In this document: positions 1 to 6,932 of the stretch, piece by piece
Numbering within the stretch: the stretch's first letter is position 1
Layout: each line of letters starts with the position of its first letter
Notes under the pieces: generated by a model
Told to the model about the DNA's origin: nothing
Seen by the model: only the letters and a program-made list of their open reading frames with translations
The model's database searches: none
From: Tannerellaceae bacterium
Lineage (GTDB): Bacteria > Bacteroidota > Bacteroidia > Bacteroidales > Tannerellaceae
Direction of reading: 5' to 3'
Length of the DNA stretch: 14,977 nt
Assembly (NCBI GenBank): GCA_031267775.1
Contig: JAIRYL010000028.1
Coordinates: 1 to 14,977 of the forward strand
Translations under genes and position numbers: made by a program

Positions 1-1394
1 TGGATAAAATAAACGATATTCAAAAACAATTTGAGAAGCAAAACAGCGCCTATTCAAGGCCCGTGCGAACAAATACCGGCCTGATGCGCTTTGTCCGCGA
101 CGACAAACTTAAACTGTCTACCGAAGCGCTTTACTGGGCCAGATTAGCCAAAGACGCTTCTTCCGCCTTTGACGGGCGGATGACCTTTAAAGACACCATT
201 ATTGTAGACCCCATATTCTTAACGCCTGTTTTCAGAGGTAATATTCTACCGGATAATTTAACTTTCTACCATACGGAAATCTTTCCATCAAAAAGCCCCT
301 ACCGTTTTATATATGAACCCGACAGTTCCCTGTTTCGGAATTATTTGAGAAAGAAAAAAACAACCGACGAAACAGCTTTGTTTCTTGAAAAAAACTTTCC
401 GCAATATTTTCGTTATTCCGAGAGAGATTTACCCCGCGAAGTTCCGGTAGCCCGGTATATAAAGAAAGACCTGATTAAAGATATGCCCGTACTGATTGAA
501 ACCGACATAAGCTTTGACGATGTAAATGCGCCGGTAAAATTTATTCCGGACAGGCGATACTGGACGTCTGGCTTTGAAAGCGCCCTTCAATTCTCTCAAA
601 ACTACGTCTCTAAAAACTGGCATAAAGGAGGGAGCAGCAACTTAAACATATTCAGTAAAAATTATATAAGGTACGACTATAATAAAAACAGGGTGCAAAT
701 AACCAACGAAGGCGAAATAACCGCCAATATATACGACGCCCCCAAGGATACGCTTCGCAATTATAAAATAGGCAACGACATTGTCAGACTGCACAGCAAC
801 GTAGGCTACAAAGCTTTTGACAAATGGTTTTATACCTACGATTTTGAATTTATCACCCAGTTATTTACAAATTACCAGGAGAATACCCATACCATTTATT
901 CGGCCTTTCTTTCTCCTTTCTTTATCAATATGGGTATCGGTATGAAATATGATTTAGACCAATCATTTACCCAGCGGCACAAAAACCTGAAACTGTCCGT
1001 CAACGTAGCGCCCATTGCCTATACCTACCAATACAGCATCCGGAAAGGGCCCGATATGGATTTGGCGCGCCATAAATTTGAAGAAAAAAAGAATCCGGCC
1101 GAAGGAGAAAATAAATATAAACAAGTAAGACACATTTTTGGCCCGTCTATCCGCGCCGATATGACCATGACATTCAACAGAAATATATCATGGCAATCCC
1201 GTTTTTATCTCAAAACCAATTTTAAAGAAAATCTGATAGAATTTGAAAATACGCTGATACTGGCTATCACCCGCCATTTCTCTACCCGTATCTATCTCTA
1301 TCCAAGATATGACGACAAAGAAGTAGAAGGCAAAGAACAAAGTTATTTCCAGTTAAACCAACTGTTAAGCTTCGGTTTTAATTACAAATGGTAA
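1..1394 (+). CDS. DUF3078 domain protein, probable outer-membrane beta-barrel (5' end missing)
   Basis: The reading frame is open from base 3, the first full codon, to the TAA at 1392-1394, so the gene starts before the window. The GTG at 63 is not its start, because coding sequence continues upstream of it without a stop. The visible part is 463 residues. It carries an NWHKGG motif at 615-632 inside a serine- and asparagine-rich segment, the landmark of the DUF3078 family of Bacteroidetes. The rest is rich in alternating aromatic and polar residues in short strands separated by charged turns. It ends in Asn-Tyr-Lys-Trp, and a terminal aromatic residue is common in outer-membrane barrel proteins. 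Inference: an outer-membrane barrel of unknown function. The signal peptide would lie outside the window. The 88 bases to the next gene contain a promoter, so it is probably not in the Rnf operon. Family assignment is fairly secure; the role is unknown. Confidence 0.8.
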   Translation, partial: DKINDIQKQFEKQNSAYSRPVRTNTGLMRFVRDDKLKLSTEALYWARLAKDASSAFDGRMTFKDTIIVDPIFLTPVFRGNILPDNLTFYHTEIFPSKSPYRFIYEPDSSLFRNYLRKKKTTDETALFLEKNFPQYFRYSERDLPREVPVARYIKKDLIKDMPVLIETDISFDDVNAPVKFIPDRRYWTSGFESALQFSQNYVSKNWHKGGSSNLNIFSKNYIRYDYNKNRVQITNEGEITANIYDAPKDTLRNYKIGNDIVRLHSNVGYKAFDKWFYTYDFEFITQLFTNYQENTHTIYSAFLSPFFINMGIGMKYDLDQSFTQRHKNLKLSVNVAPIAYTYQYSIRKGPDMDLARHKFEEKKNPAEGENKYKQVRHIFGPSIRADMTMTFNRNISWQSRFYLKTNFKENLIEFENTLILAITRHFSTRIYLYPRYDDKEVEGKEQSYFQLNQLLSFGFNYKW

Positions 1395-1444
1395 GTAAAC
1401 TATATTTATCTTCTAAAATCATGACGTTATTTCTAAATAATACG

Positions 1445-1452
1445 TACTTTTG
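1445..1452 (+). promoter_or_regulatory. Probable promoter -7 box of the rseC-rnf operon
   Basis: TACTTTTG matches the Bacteroidetes -7 consensus TAnnTTTG exactly and is followed by GC, a common continuation. It lies about 30 bases before the ATG of the RseC-family gene, giving an expected leader of roughly 20-28 bases. No clean TTTG -33 box is visible 19-21 bases upstream, which lowers confidence. An AT-rich inverted repeat (TTATTT/AAATAA, 1427-1440) lies just upstream and could be an operator or chance. Confidence 0.5.
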
Positions 1453-1482
1453 CTGCTGTTTTGCTATGTAGAGATTACAAAT

Positions 1483-1902
1483 ATGAAGAATTCAATACAT
1501 CATAGCGGAGTAGTAGAAAAGATTGACGACCATTCCGTTTACGTTAAAATCGTACAGTTGTCAGCCTGTGCAGGATGCCATGCCAGCTCGCTGTGTATGG
1601 CGGCTGACAGCCAAGAGAAAATCATTGAAATTCCCGATTCTTCCGGCCTGTATCATATAAACGATTCGGTTACGGTTTGTGGACAAAGCTCCCTGGGCAT
1701 ACAGGCCGTATGCCTTGCTTTTGTTCTGCCTTTGTTACTTGTTATCATCATCATTATATTGGGAACTTTTAGTAAATGGAGCGAAAGCGTTAGCGCATTA
1801 GCCGGACTCTTGTTATTGCTTCCATACTACGGCGCGCTGTATTTTTTACGCGACAGACTAAAAAAAATATTTATTTTCACAGTAAAGAAAACGGAAAACT
1901 AA
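1483..1902 (+). CDS. rseC: RseC/SoxR-reducing-system family membrane protein
   Basis: A 139-residue protein of the RseC family. In Proteobacteria, family members accompany the Rnf/Rsx complex and are implicated in keeping SoxR reduced. The N-terminal soluble part has a cysteine cluster C29-x2-C32-x5-C38, typical of the family and a possible metal or Fe-S site. Two hydrophobic segments follow, at about residues 72-95 and 103-122, with a basic tail. The ATG at 1483 was chosen over a TTG at 1450, because that TTG overlaps the predicted -7 box and would add a non-family extension. It is the first gene of the Rnf cluster, 12 bases before rnfB, as is usual in Bacteroidetes. Known: the association with Rnf. 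Inferred: that it helps assemble or modulate the complex here. No SoxR gene is in the window. Confidence 0.85.
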   Translation: MKNSIHHSGVVEKIDDHSVYVKIVQLSACAGCHASSLCMAADSQEKIIEIPDSSGLYHINDSVTVCGQSSLGIQAVCLAFVLPLLLVIIIIILGTFSKWSESVSALAGLLLLLPYYGALYFLRDRLKKIFIFTVKKTEN

Positions 1903-1914
1903 TTCATAATTAGC

Positions 1915-2775
1915 ATGATTTTAATCGCCATTATTTCCCTGGGAGGAATCGGAGTTACAGGCGCAGTACTCCTTTATGCTGCATCAAAAAAATTTGAAGT
2001 TTATGAAGACCCCCGTATAGCGCAAGTTCAGAACGTTTTGCCTGCCGCCAATTGCGGAGGATGCGGCTATCCGGGATGTTCGGGGTTTGCCGCCGCCTGC
2101 GTTCAGGCAGATTCGCTGGACAACCTCTCCTGTCCGGTTGGCGGAGCGGATGTAATGAGCAAAGTAGCAGGCATACTGGGTAAGGAAGCCGGTACGGTAA
2201 ATCCGCTGATAGCCGTCGTACATTGTAACGGCACATGCCAGGCCCGTCCGCACACCAATCAATACGACGGGACTCGAAACTGCGCCATAGCGTCTTCGCT
2301 TTACGGAGGAGAGACCGACTGTTCTTACGGATGCTTTGGTTACGCAGACTGCGTTACGGCCTGTCTGTTCGACGCCATTCATATCAATCCCGAAACCATG
2401 TTGCCCGAAGTGACCGACGATAAATGTACCGCTTGCGGCGCCTGCGTAAAAGTTTGTCCCAAAAGCCTTATCAAACTGCATAAAAAAGGGCCTAAATCAC
2501 GGCGTATCTTTGTTAGCTGCGCCAATCAGGATAAAGGAGGCGTCGCCCGCAAAGCATGTAACCATGCATGTATCGGCTGTAGCAAGTGCCAAAAGGAATG
2601 TCCGTTTGAAGCCATCGCTATCGCTAATAACCTGGCTTATATAGACCCGGTTAAATGCCGGTTGTGCCGCAAATGCGCCCCCGTATGTCCCACAAACTCC
2701 ATTATCGAGGCCAACTTTCCTCCCCGCAAGGAAAAAGTAACAGAAGACAGCAAAGAAAATAAAGAAATTAAATAA
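1915..2775 (+). CDS. rnfB: Rnf complex subunit RnfB, multi-cluster iron-sulfur protein
   Basis: RnfB takes electrons from reduced ferredoxin into the Rnf complex. The 286-residue protein starts with one transmembrane helix (about residues 2-22). A four-cysteine Fe-S domain follows, with C47, C50, C55 and C73 (ANCGGCGYPGC core). Ferredoxin-type cysteine groups come next: C136/C140/C146/C150, C171/C174/C177/C181, C219/C222/C225/C229 and C248/C251/C254/C258. Extra cysteines lie at 104, 108, 123, 202 and 215. There are 26 cysteines in all, so five or six [4Fe-4S] clusters are likely. That resembles the long RnfB of anaerobes rather than the roughly 190-residue proteobacterial form. The C-terminus is lysine- and glutamate-rich. 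A weak inverted repeat (CTAATT/AATTAG, 1899-1913) overlaps the rseC stop just before the ATG. rnfC follows after 15 bases. Confidence 0.95.
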   Translation: MILIAIISLGGIGVTGAVLLYAASKKFEVYEDPRIAQVQNVLPAANCGGCGYPGCSGFAAACVQADSLDNLSCPVGGADVMSKVAGILGKEAGTVNPLIAVVHCNGTCQARPHTNQYDGTRNCAIASSLYGGETDCSYGCFGYADCVTACLFDAIHINPETMLPEVTDDKCTACGACVKVCPKSLIKLHKKGPKSRRIFVSCANQDKGGVARKACNHACIGCSKCQKECPFEAIAIANNLAYIDPVKCRLCRKCAPVCPTNSIIEANFPPRKEKVTEDSKENKEIK

Positions 2776-2790
2776 TACAAATCTGAAGAT

Positions 2791-4125
2791 ATGCTAAGGA
2801 CTTTTAGAATCGGAGGTATACATCCACCTGAAAGCAAACTGTCTGCCGGGAAAAAAATAAATCGGGCGGATATCCCCAAACAGGTAATTATACCATTGGC
2901 ACAACATATCGGGGCGCCTGCGCAAGCCGTTGTAAAGAAAGGCGATGCAGTAAAAACCGGAACGCTCATAGGCAAAGCCGCCGGTTTTGTATCGGCCAAC
3001 ATCCATTCGTCCGTTTCGGGAAAAGTAACTAAAATAGACCAGGCTCTCGACGCCAGCGGTTACAAACACCCTGCCGTATTTATAGACGTTGAAGGCGACG
3101 AGTGGGAAGAATCTATTGACCGCAATGGAAATTTGATAAAAGAATGCCTCCTGCCGCCAAAAGAGATTATAAACAAAATTACGGAAGCCGGTATTGTGGG
3201 GATGGGAGGAGCTACCTTTCCAACGCAGGTAAAACTGACGCCGCCTCCGGGTAATAATAAGGCCGAACTGCTGATTATCAATGCGGCCGAATGTGAGCCG
3301 TATCTTACTTCCGACCATTCTTTAATGATGGAAAAAGGAGAAGAAATAACAGCCGGCATTTCTATCCTGATGAAAGCCGTCGATGTAACGAGAGCCGTTA
3401 TCGGTATAGAGAATAATAAGCCGGACGCAATAGCGCGCTTTAACAGTCTGGTAAAAGGATATGCCGGTATTGAAGTCATGCCGTTGAAATCAAGGTATCC
3501 GCAGGGAGGCGAAAAACAATTGATCGACGCCGTTGTACGCCGGCAGGTAAAGAGCGGATCTTTGCCTGTTTCCGTCGGCGCCGTGGTACAGAACACAGGA
3601 ACGGCGTTTGCCGTATACGAGGCCGTACAAAAGAATAAACCGCTTATTGAACGAGTCGTAACGGTAACCGGAAAAAATATGTCGAATCCTTCCAATTTAT
3701 TAGTCCGTATCGGCACGCCCATCCGGAACTTAATTGATGCAGCCGGCGGATTACCGGAGAATACCGGCAAGATTATCGGCGGCGGCCCTATGATGGGAAA
3801 AGCGCTGATTAGCCCGGATATTCCGGTGGCCAAAGGCAGTTCGGGCATACTTATTCTTTCCTGCGAAGAAGCGATACATAAACCCATGTACGACTGTATC
3901 CGTTGCGCCAAATGCGTAAATGTTTGCCCCATGGGATTAAATCCCACCTTATTAATGAGCGCTACCGATTTTCAGGATTGGGAGCTGGCCGAAAAAAATC
4001 ATATCGTAGATTGTATCGAATGTGGTTCATGCAGTTATACCTGTCCGGCCAACCGGGTTTTACTGGATTATATTCGTTTAGGTAAAGGAAAAGTAATGGG
4101 CATGATTCGTGCCCGAAAGTCATAA
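2791..4125 (+). CDS. rnfC: Rnf complex subunit RnfC, NADH/FMN-binding iron-sulfur subunit
   Basis: RnfC is the peripheral cytoplasmic subunit that exchanges electrons with NAD(H). At 444 residues it is of normal family length. It opens with the characteristic GGIHPPE (residues 8-14). It then has a biotinyl/lipoyl-like N-terminal region, a glycine-rich nucleotide/flavin segment (GMGGATFP, about 136-143) and the NAAECEPYL signature (about 164-172). Two [4Fe-4S] motifs are near the C-terminus: C369/C372/C375/C379 and C408/C411/C414/C418. No transmembrane segment is visible, as expected for this subunit. The start at 2791 is set by the family N-terminus and lies 15 bases after rnfB. The opposite strand holds a 295-codon open frame over much of this gene; it has no recognisable content and is taken as a shadow. 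Identification is secure. Confidence 0.96.
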   Translation: MLRTFRIGGIHPPESKLSAGKKINRADIPKQVIIPLAQHIGAPAQAVVKKGDAVKTGTLIGKAAGFVSANIHSSVSGKVTKIDQALDASGYKHPAVFIDVEGDEWEESIDRNGNLIKECLLPPKEIINKITEAGIVGMGGATFPTQVKLTPPPGNNKAELLIINAAECEPYLTSDHSLMMEKGEEITAGISILMKAVDVTRAVIGIENNKPDAIARFNSLVKGYAGIEVMPLKSRYPQGGEKQLIDAVVRRQVKSGSLPVSVGAVVQNTGTAFAVYEAVQKNKPLIERVVTVTGKNMSNPSNLLVRIGTPIRNLIDAAGGLPENTGKIIGGGPMMGKALISPDIPVAKGSSGILILSCEEAIHKPMYDCIRCAKCVNVCPMGLNPTLLMSATDFQDWELAEKNHIVDCIECGSCSYTCPANRVLLDYIRLGKGKVMGMIRARKS

Positions 4126-4137
4126 ACAAAAGCTTAT

Positions 4138-5097
4138 ATGGAAAATAAACTGGTTATATCTCCTTCTCCCCATATTCATGGCGGCGACAGCATACAGAAA
4201 AACATGTACAGCGTATTGATCGCCTTACTTCCAACCTCCCTGATATCGCTTTATTACTTCGGACTGGGGGCGCTGATTGTTACGGTGGTATCTATTACTT
4301 CTTGCGTTACTGTCGAATATCTTATCCAAAAGTTTCTGATGAAGAAAGAACCGACTATCCGGGATGGGTCGGCTATCCTTACGGGCGTACTTTTAGCCTT
4401 TAATTTACCGTCTAATCTTCCTGTATGGATTATCATTATCGGAGCTTTAGCCGCTATCGGTATCGGAAAAATGTCTTTTGGCGGATTGGGGAAAAATATT
4501 TTCAATCCGGCTTTAGCAGGCCGTGTATTTTTATTGATATCTTTTCCTGCGCAAATGACTACCTGGCCGGTTCCCGAGCCGGCGTCTATGCATTATACAG
4601 ACGGACAAACCGGAGCTACCGTTTTATCTTTGATTAACGAAGGCGTTCATGATTTGCCTTCGTATACGGATATGTTAACAGGCAATATGGGAGGAAGCCT
4701 GGGCGAAGCAAGCGCCATAGCCCTTCTGCTGGGATTTGTTTATCTGTTGGTTCGCAAAACCATTACCTGGCATATTCCTGTAGCTGTTATAGGCGCTGTA
4801 GCTCTATTTACGGGTATTATGCACGGTATAGACCCTTATTCATACGTTAATCCGTTCATACATCTTTTATCCGGCGGATTATTGCTGGGCGCTATCTTTA
4901 TGGCAACCGATTATACCACTTCTCCCATGAGTAAAACCGGAATGCTTGTATATGGAGCGGGTATCGGCATATTAACCACAATCATACGTTTGTTTGGTTC
5001 GTATCCCGAAGGAGTTTCATTTGCCATTTTAATTATGAACGCATTCACTCCGCTTATAAATAACTATATCAAACCTAAACACTTCGGAGGAAAATAA
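4138..5097 (+). CDS. rnfD: Rnf complex subunit RnfD, flavinylated membrane subunit
   Basis: RnfD is an integral membrane subunit of the RnfD/NqrB family that carries covalently bound FMN. The 319-residue protein has many hydrophobic helices spread from about residue 23 to 310. Family blocks are visible: DGSAILTGVLLAFNLP (76-91), NIFNPALAGRVF (120-131), DYTTSPMSKTG (258-268) and the PEGVSFAILIMNAFTPLI segment near the C-terminus. The flavinylation motif is TGAT at 158-161, so T161 is the predicted phosphodiester-FMN attachment site. Attachment normally needs the flavin transferase ApbE, which is not encoded in this window. The gene starts 12 bases after rnfC and ends 2 bases before rnfG. Its 3' end carries a GGAGG that appears to serve rnfG. 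Confidence 0.96.
   Translation: MENKLVISPSPHIHGGDSIQKNMYSVLIALLPTSLISLYYFGLGALIVTVVSITSCVTVEYLIQKFLMKKEPTIRDGSAILTGVLLAFNLPSNLPVWIIIIGALAAIGIGKMSFGGLGKNIFNPALAGRVFLLISFPAQMTTWPVPEPASMHYTDGQTGATVLSLINEGVHDLPSYTDMLTGNMGGSLGEASAIALLLGFVYLLVRKTITWHIPVAVIGAVALFTGIMHGIDPYSYVNPFIHLLSGGLLLGAIFMATDYTTSPMSKTGMLVYGAGIGILTTIIRLFGSYPEGVSFAILIMNAFTPLINNYIKPKHFGGK
5086..5090 (+). promoter_or_regulatory. Shine-Dalgarno site of rnfG
   Basis: GGAGG lies within the last codons of rnfD, 9 bases before the rnfG ATG. Strong Shine-Dalgarno sequences are uncommon in Bacteroidetes, and most starts in this window lack one. Here it probably supports re-initiation across the 2-base rnfD-rnfG gap. Confidence 0.6.
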
Positions 5098-5099
5098 GT

Positions 5100-5741
5100 A
5101 TGGAAAAATTAAAATCTTCATTACCCAATATGCTCCTCTCGCTGACTGTTATATGTATGTCGGCAGGAGCTATTTTAGCCGGAGTAAACAGGTATACCTC
5201 CGAACCCATCGCCTGGTCTAAAGCAGCCGCTTTGGAAGCTGCAATTAAGCAAGTAACGCCCGACTTCGACAATAATCCGATTCGGGACGCTTATAAAGCT
5301 GTTACCTCAGATGGCGATTCGTTACTGATCTATCCTGCCGTAAAAGACGGAAAACAAGTGGGAGTTGCTGTTGACAGTAATACTAAAAACGGATTCAATG
5401 GCGAAATTAAAATTATTGTCGGTTTTGACGCCGAAGGGATATTGGTAAACTATGCTGTTCTCCAACATGCCGAAACGCCGGGATTAGGCGCTAAAATGCA
5501 AGAATGGTTCAGAACCGAAAAAAACAATCAGAGCGTTATCGGTAAATCATTAGCTCAAAAAAGCCTGTCGGTAACCAAAGATGGCGGAGATATTGACGCC
5601 ATTACCGCCTCAACCATTACCAGCCGCGCATTTCTCCATGCCATTAATCGCGCTTATTCTGCCTGCAAAGGAACGGCGCCCGATTCGGCAACCGGAGCTA
5701 CACGTTCAACAGATAAAAAGAAAGGAGAGAGCCATGAATAA
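5100..5741 (+). CDS. rnfG: Rnf complex subunit RnfG, flavinylated electron carrier
   Basis: RnfG is anchored by one N-terminal helix (about residues 9-29) and carries covalent FMN on its extracytoplasmic FMN-binding domain. The family block HAETPGLGAK is at 123-132. The flavinylation site lies in D166-AITAST-ITS, with T172 as the predicted FMN-bearing residue; the glycine of the usual SGAT core is alanine here (TAST). The 213-residue protein has a polar tail of about 25 residues after the domain. In that tail D195-SATGAT201-RS also fits the Dxx[S/T]GAT pattern used by the flavin transferase ApbE, which is odd for this family. Upstream is a strong GGAGG. The last 8 bases (ATGAATAA) overlap the start of rnfE, which implies translational coupling. 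Identification is secure; use of the second site is speculation. Confidence 0.95.
   Translation: MEKLKSSLPNMLLSLTVICMSAGAILAGVNRYTSEPIAWSKAAALEAAIKQVTPDFDNNPIRDAYKAVTSDGDSLLIYPAVKDGKQVGVAVDSNTKNGFNGEIKIIVGFDAEGILVNYAVLQHAETPGLGAKMQEWFRTEKNNQSVIGKSLAQKSLSVTKDGGDIDAITASTITSRAFLHAINRAYSACKGTAPDSATGATRSTDKKKGESHE
5721..5728 (+). promoter_or_regulatory. Shine-Dalgarno site of rnfE
   Basis: AAAGGAGA, ending 5 bases before the ATG at 5734, is a strong ribosome-binding site inside the end of rnfG. It decides the rnfE start in favour of 5734 over the open frame that reaches back to 5581. Confidence 0.65.
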
Positions 5742-6318
5742 GATAAAGATATTAACAAACGGTATCATCAAAGAAAATCCAATCTTTGTTTTATTATTAG
5801 GGATGTGTCCAACGTTAGGAACTACCTCTTCGGCCGTCAATGGCATGGGCATGGGATTAGCTACCACATTTGTACTGGTTTGTTCCAACATGGCCATCTC
5901 CGCCTTGAAGAATCTCATCCCCGACCAGGTACGTATACCGGGATACATTGTTGTTATCGCCACATTCGTTACGGCTGTACAGATGTGTATGGAAGCATTC
6001 ATTCCGGCCTTATATGCCAGCCTCGGATTATTCATTCCTTTGATAGTTGTAAACTGTATTGTGTTAGGCCGCGCCGAAGCGTTTGCGGCTAAAAACGGTA
6101 TCGTCAGTTCTTTATTTGACGGCTTAGGAATAGGACTGGGATTCACGTTGGCGCTTACGTTACTGGGTACTGTCCGCGAATTGTTGGGAACCGGTAAATT
6201 TTTCGGTTTTTCCATCCTGCCTGAAGAATACGGGGCGCTCATCTTTGTATTGGCGCCCGGCGCTTTTATTGTTTTGGGTTTCCTTATCGCTCTTGTAAAT
6301 AAACTTCGTAAAGCTTGA
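5734..6318 (+). CDS. rnfE: Rnf complex subunit RnfE, integral membrane subunit
   Basis: RnfE is one of the two related, inversely oriented membrane subunits (RnfA and RnfE) at the core of the ion-translocating module. The 194-residue protein has about six hydrophobic helices. It begins with the family pattern NGIIKENPIFVLLLGMCPTLG. C25 in GMCPTLG and C108 in VNCIVLG are the two conserved cysteines that, with those of RnfA, are known in the Rnf/NQR family to hold an intramembrane Fe-S cluster. The frame is open upstream to 5581. That extension is proline-rich shadow sequence over rnfG, so the start is placed at 5734, where a strong ribosome-binding site precedes an ATG overlapping the rnfG stop by 8 bases. 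rnfA follows after 14 bases. Confidence 0.95.
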   Translation: MNKIKILTNGIIKENPIFVLLLGMCPTLGTTSSAVNGMGMGLATTFVLVCSNMAISALKNLIPDQVRIPGYIVVIATFVTAVQMCMEAFIPALYASLGLFIPLIVVNCIVLGRAEAFAAKNGIVSSLFDGLGIGLGFTLALTLLGTVRELLGTGKFFGFSILPEEYGALIFVLAPGAFIVLGFLIALVNKLRKA

Positions 6319-6332
6319 TAAATAACAGAATT

Positions 6333-6905
6333 ATGGAATATGTATTAATATTTATAGCCGCTGTTTTTGTAAATAATATTGTATTATCCCAGTTTTTGGG
6401 AATTTGTCCTTTTTTAGGCGTATCCAAAAAAATAGAAACAGCGGCAGGGATGGGAGCTGCCGTAACATTTGTGCTCACCATATCTACCATTGTAACATTC
6501 CTGGTTCAAAAGTATGTATTGGATGCTTTCGGATTGGGCTTTATGCAAACCATTACTTTTATTCTTATTATCGCCGCATTAGTTCAGATGGTGGAGATTA
6601 TCCTGAAAAAGGTCTCCCCCGCCCTCTATCAGGCGCTGGGCGTATTTCTTCCGTTGATTACTACAAACTGTTGTATATTAGGGGTTGCTATCCTGGTGAT
6701 CCAAAAAGAATATAATTTATTAGAAACGGTTGTATTTGCCGCCTCTACCGCCATTGGGTTTGCTTTGGCTTTGATTATCTTTGCCGGCGTCCGCGAACAA
6801 TTGGCCATGACGCGCGTGCCCAAAGGTATGCAAGGCACGCCTATTGCTCTTATTACTGCCGGACTGTTAGCGATGGCTTTTATGGGTTTCTCAGGTATTG
6901 TATAA
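6333..6905 (+). CDS. rnfA: Rnf complex subunit RnfA, integral membrane subunit
   Basis: RnfA pairs with RnfE to form the membrane core that carries electrons across the bilayer. The 190-residue protein matches the family from its first residues: MEYVLIFIAAVFVNNIVLSQ, then FLGICPFLG with C25. The second conserved cysteine is in the TTNCCILGVAI block; C113 aligns with the usual ligand and C114 is an additional neighbouring cysteine. About six transmembrane helices are evident. An in-frame TTG at 6315 would add six residues and overlap rnfE, but the family N-terminus starts at the ATG at 6333. It is the last Rnf gene. galE begins 27 bases downstream with no terminator-like hairpin between. Confidence 0.96.
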   Translation: MEYVLIFIAAVFVNNIVLSQFLGICPFLGVSKKIETAAGMGAAVTFVLTISTIVTFLVQKYVLDAFGLGFMQTITFILIIAALVQMVEIILKKVSPALYQALGVFLPLITTNCCILGVAILVIQKEYNLLETVVFAASTAIGFALALIIFAGVREQLAMTRVPKGMQGTPIALITAGLLAMAFMGFSGIV

Positions 6906-6932
6906 TAAATATAGTGTGAAAGGAAATTATAG

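Noticed and set aside
1427..1440. An inverted repeat TTATTT-CT-AAATAA considered as a terminator of the DUF3078 gene.
   Set aside because: The stem is wholly AT, the loop is too short for full pairing and there is no T-run after it. An operator role is possible but unsupported.
1984..2481. A 165-codon minus-strand frame opposite rnfB.
   Set aside because: It mirrors the cysteine-rich rnfB coding sequence and shows no start signal or family features.
3060..3947. A 295-codon open frame on the minus strand opposite rnfC.
   Set aside because: rnfC has strong family motifs in the other direction. The antisense translation has no recognisable domain and is explained by the base composition of rnfC codons.
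5581..5733. An upstream in-frame extension of rnfE by 51 codons.
   Set aside because: It overlaps the conserved end of rnfG and is not like RnfE. A strong ribosome-binding site and the family N-terminus support 5734.
5706..6242. A 178-codon minus-strand frame opposite rnfE.
   Set aside because: Its translation is a proline- and asparagine-rich mirror of membrane-helix codons, the usual shadow of a membrane protein gene.
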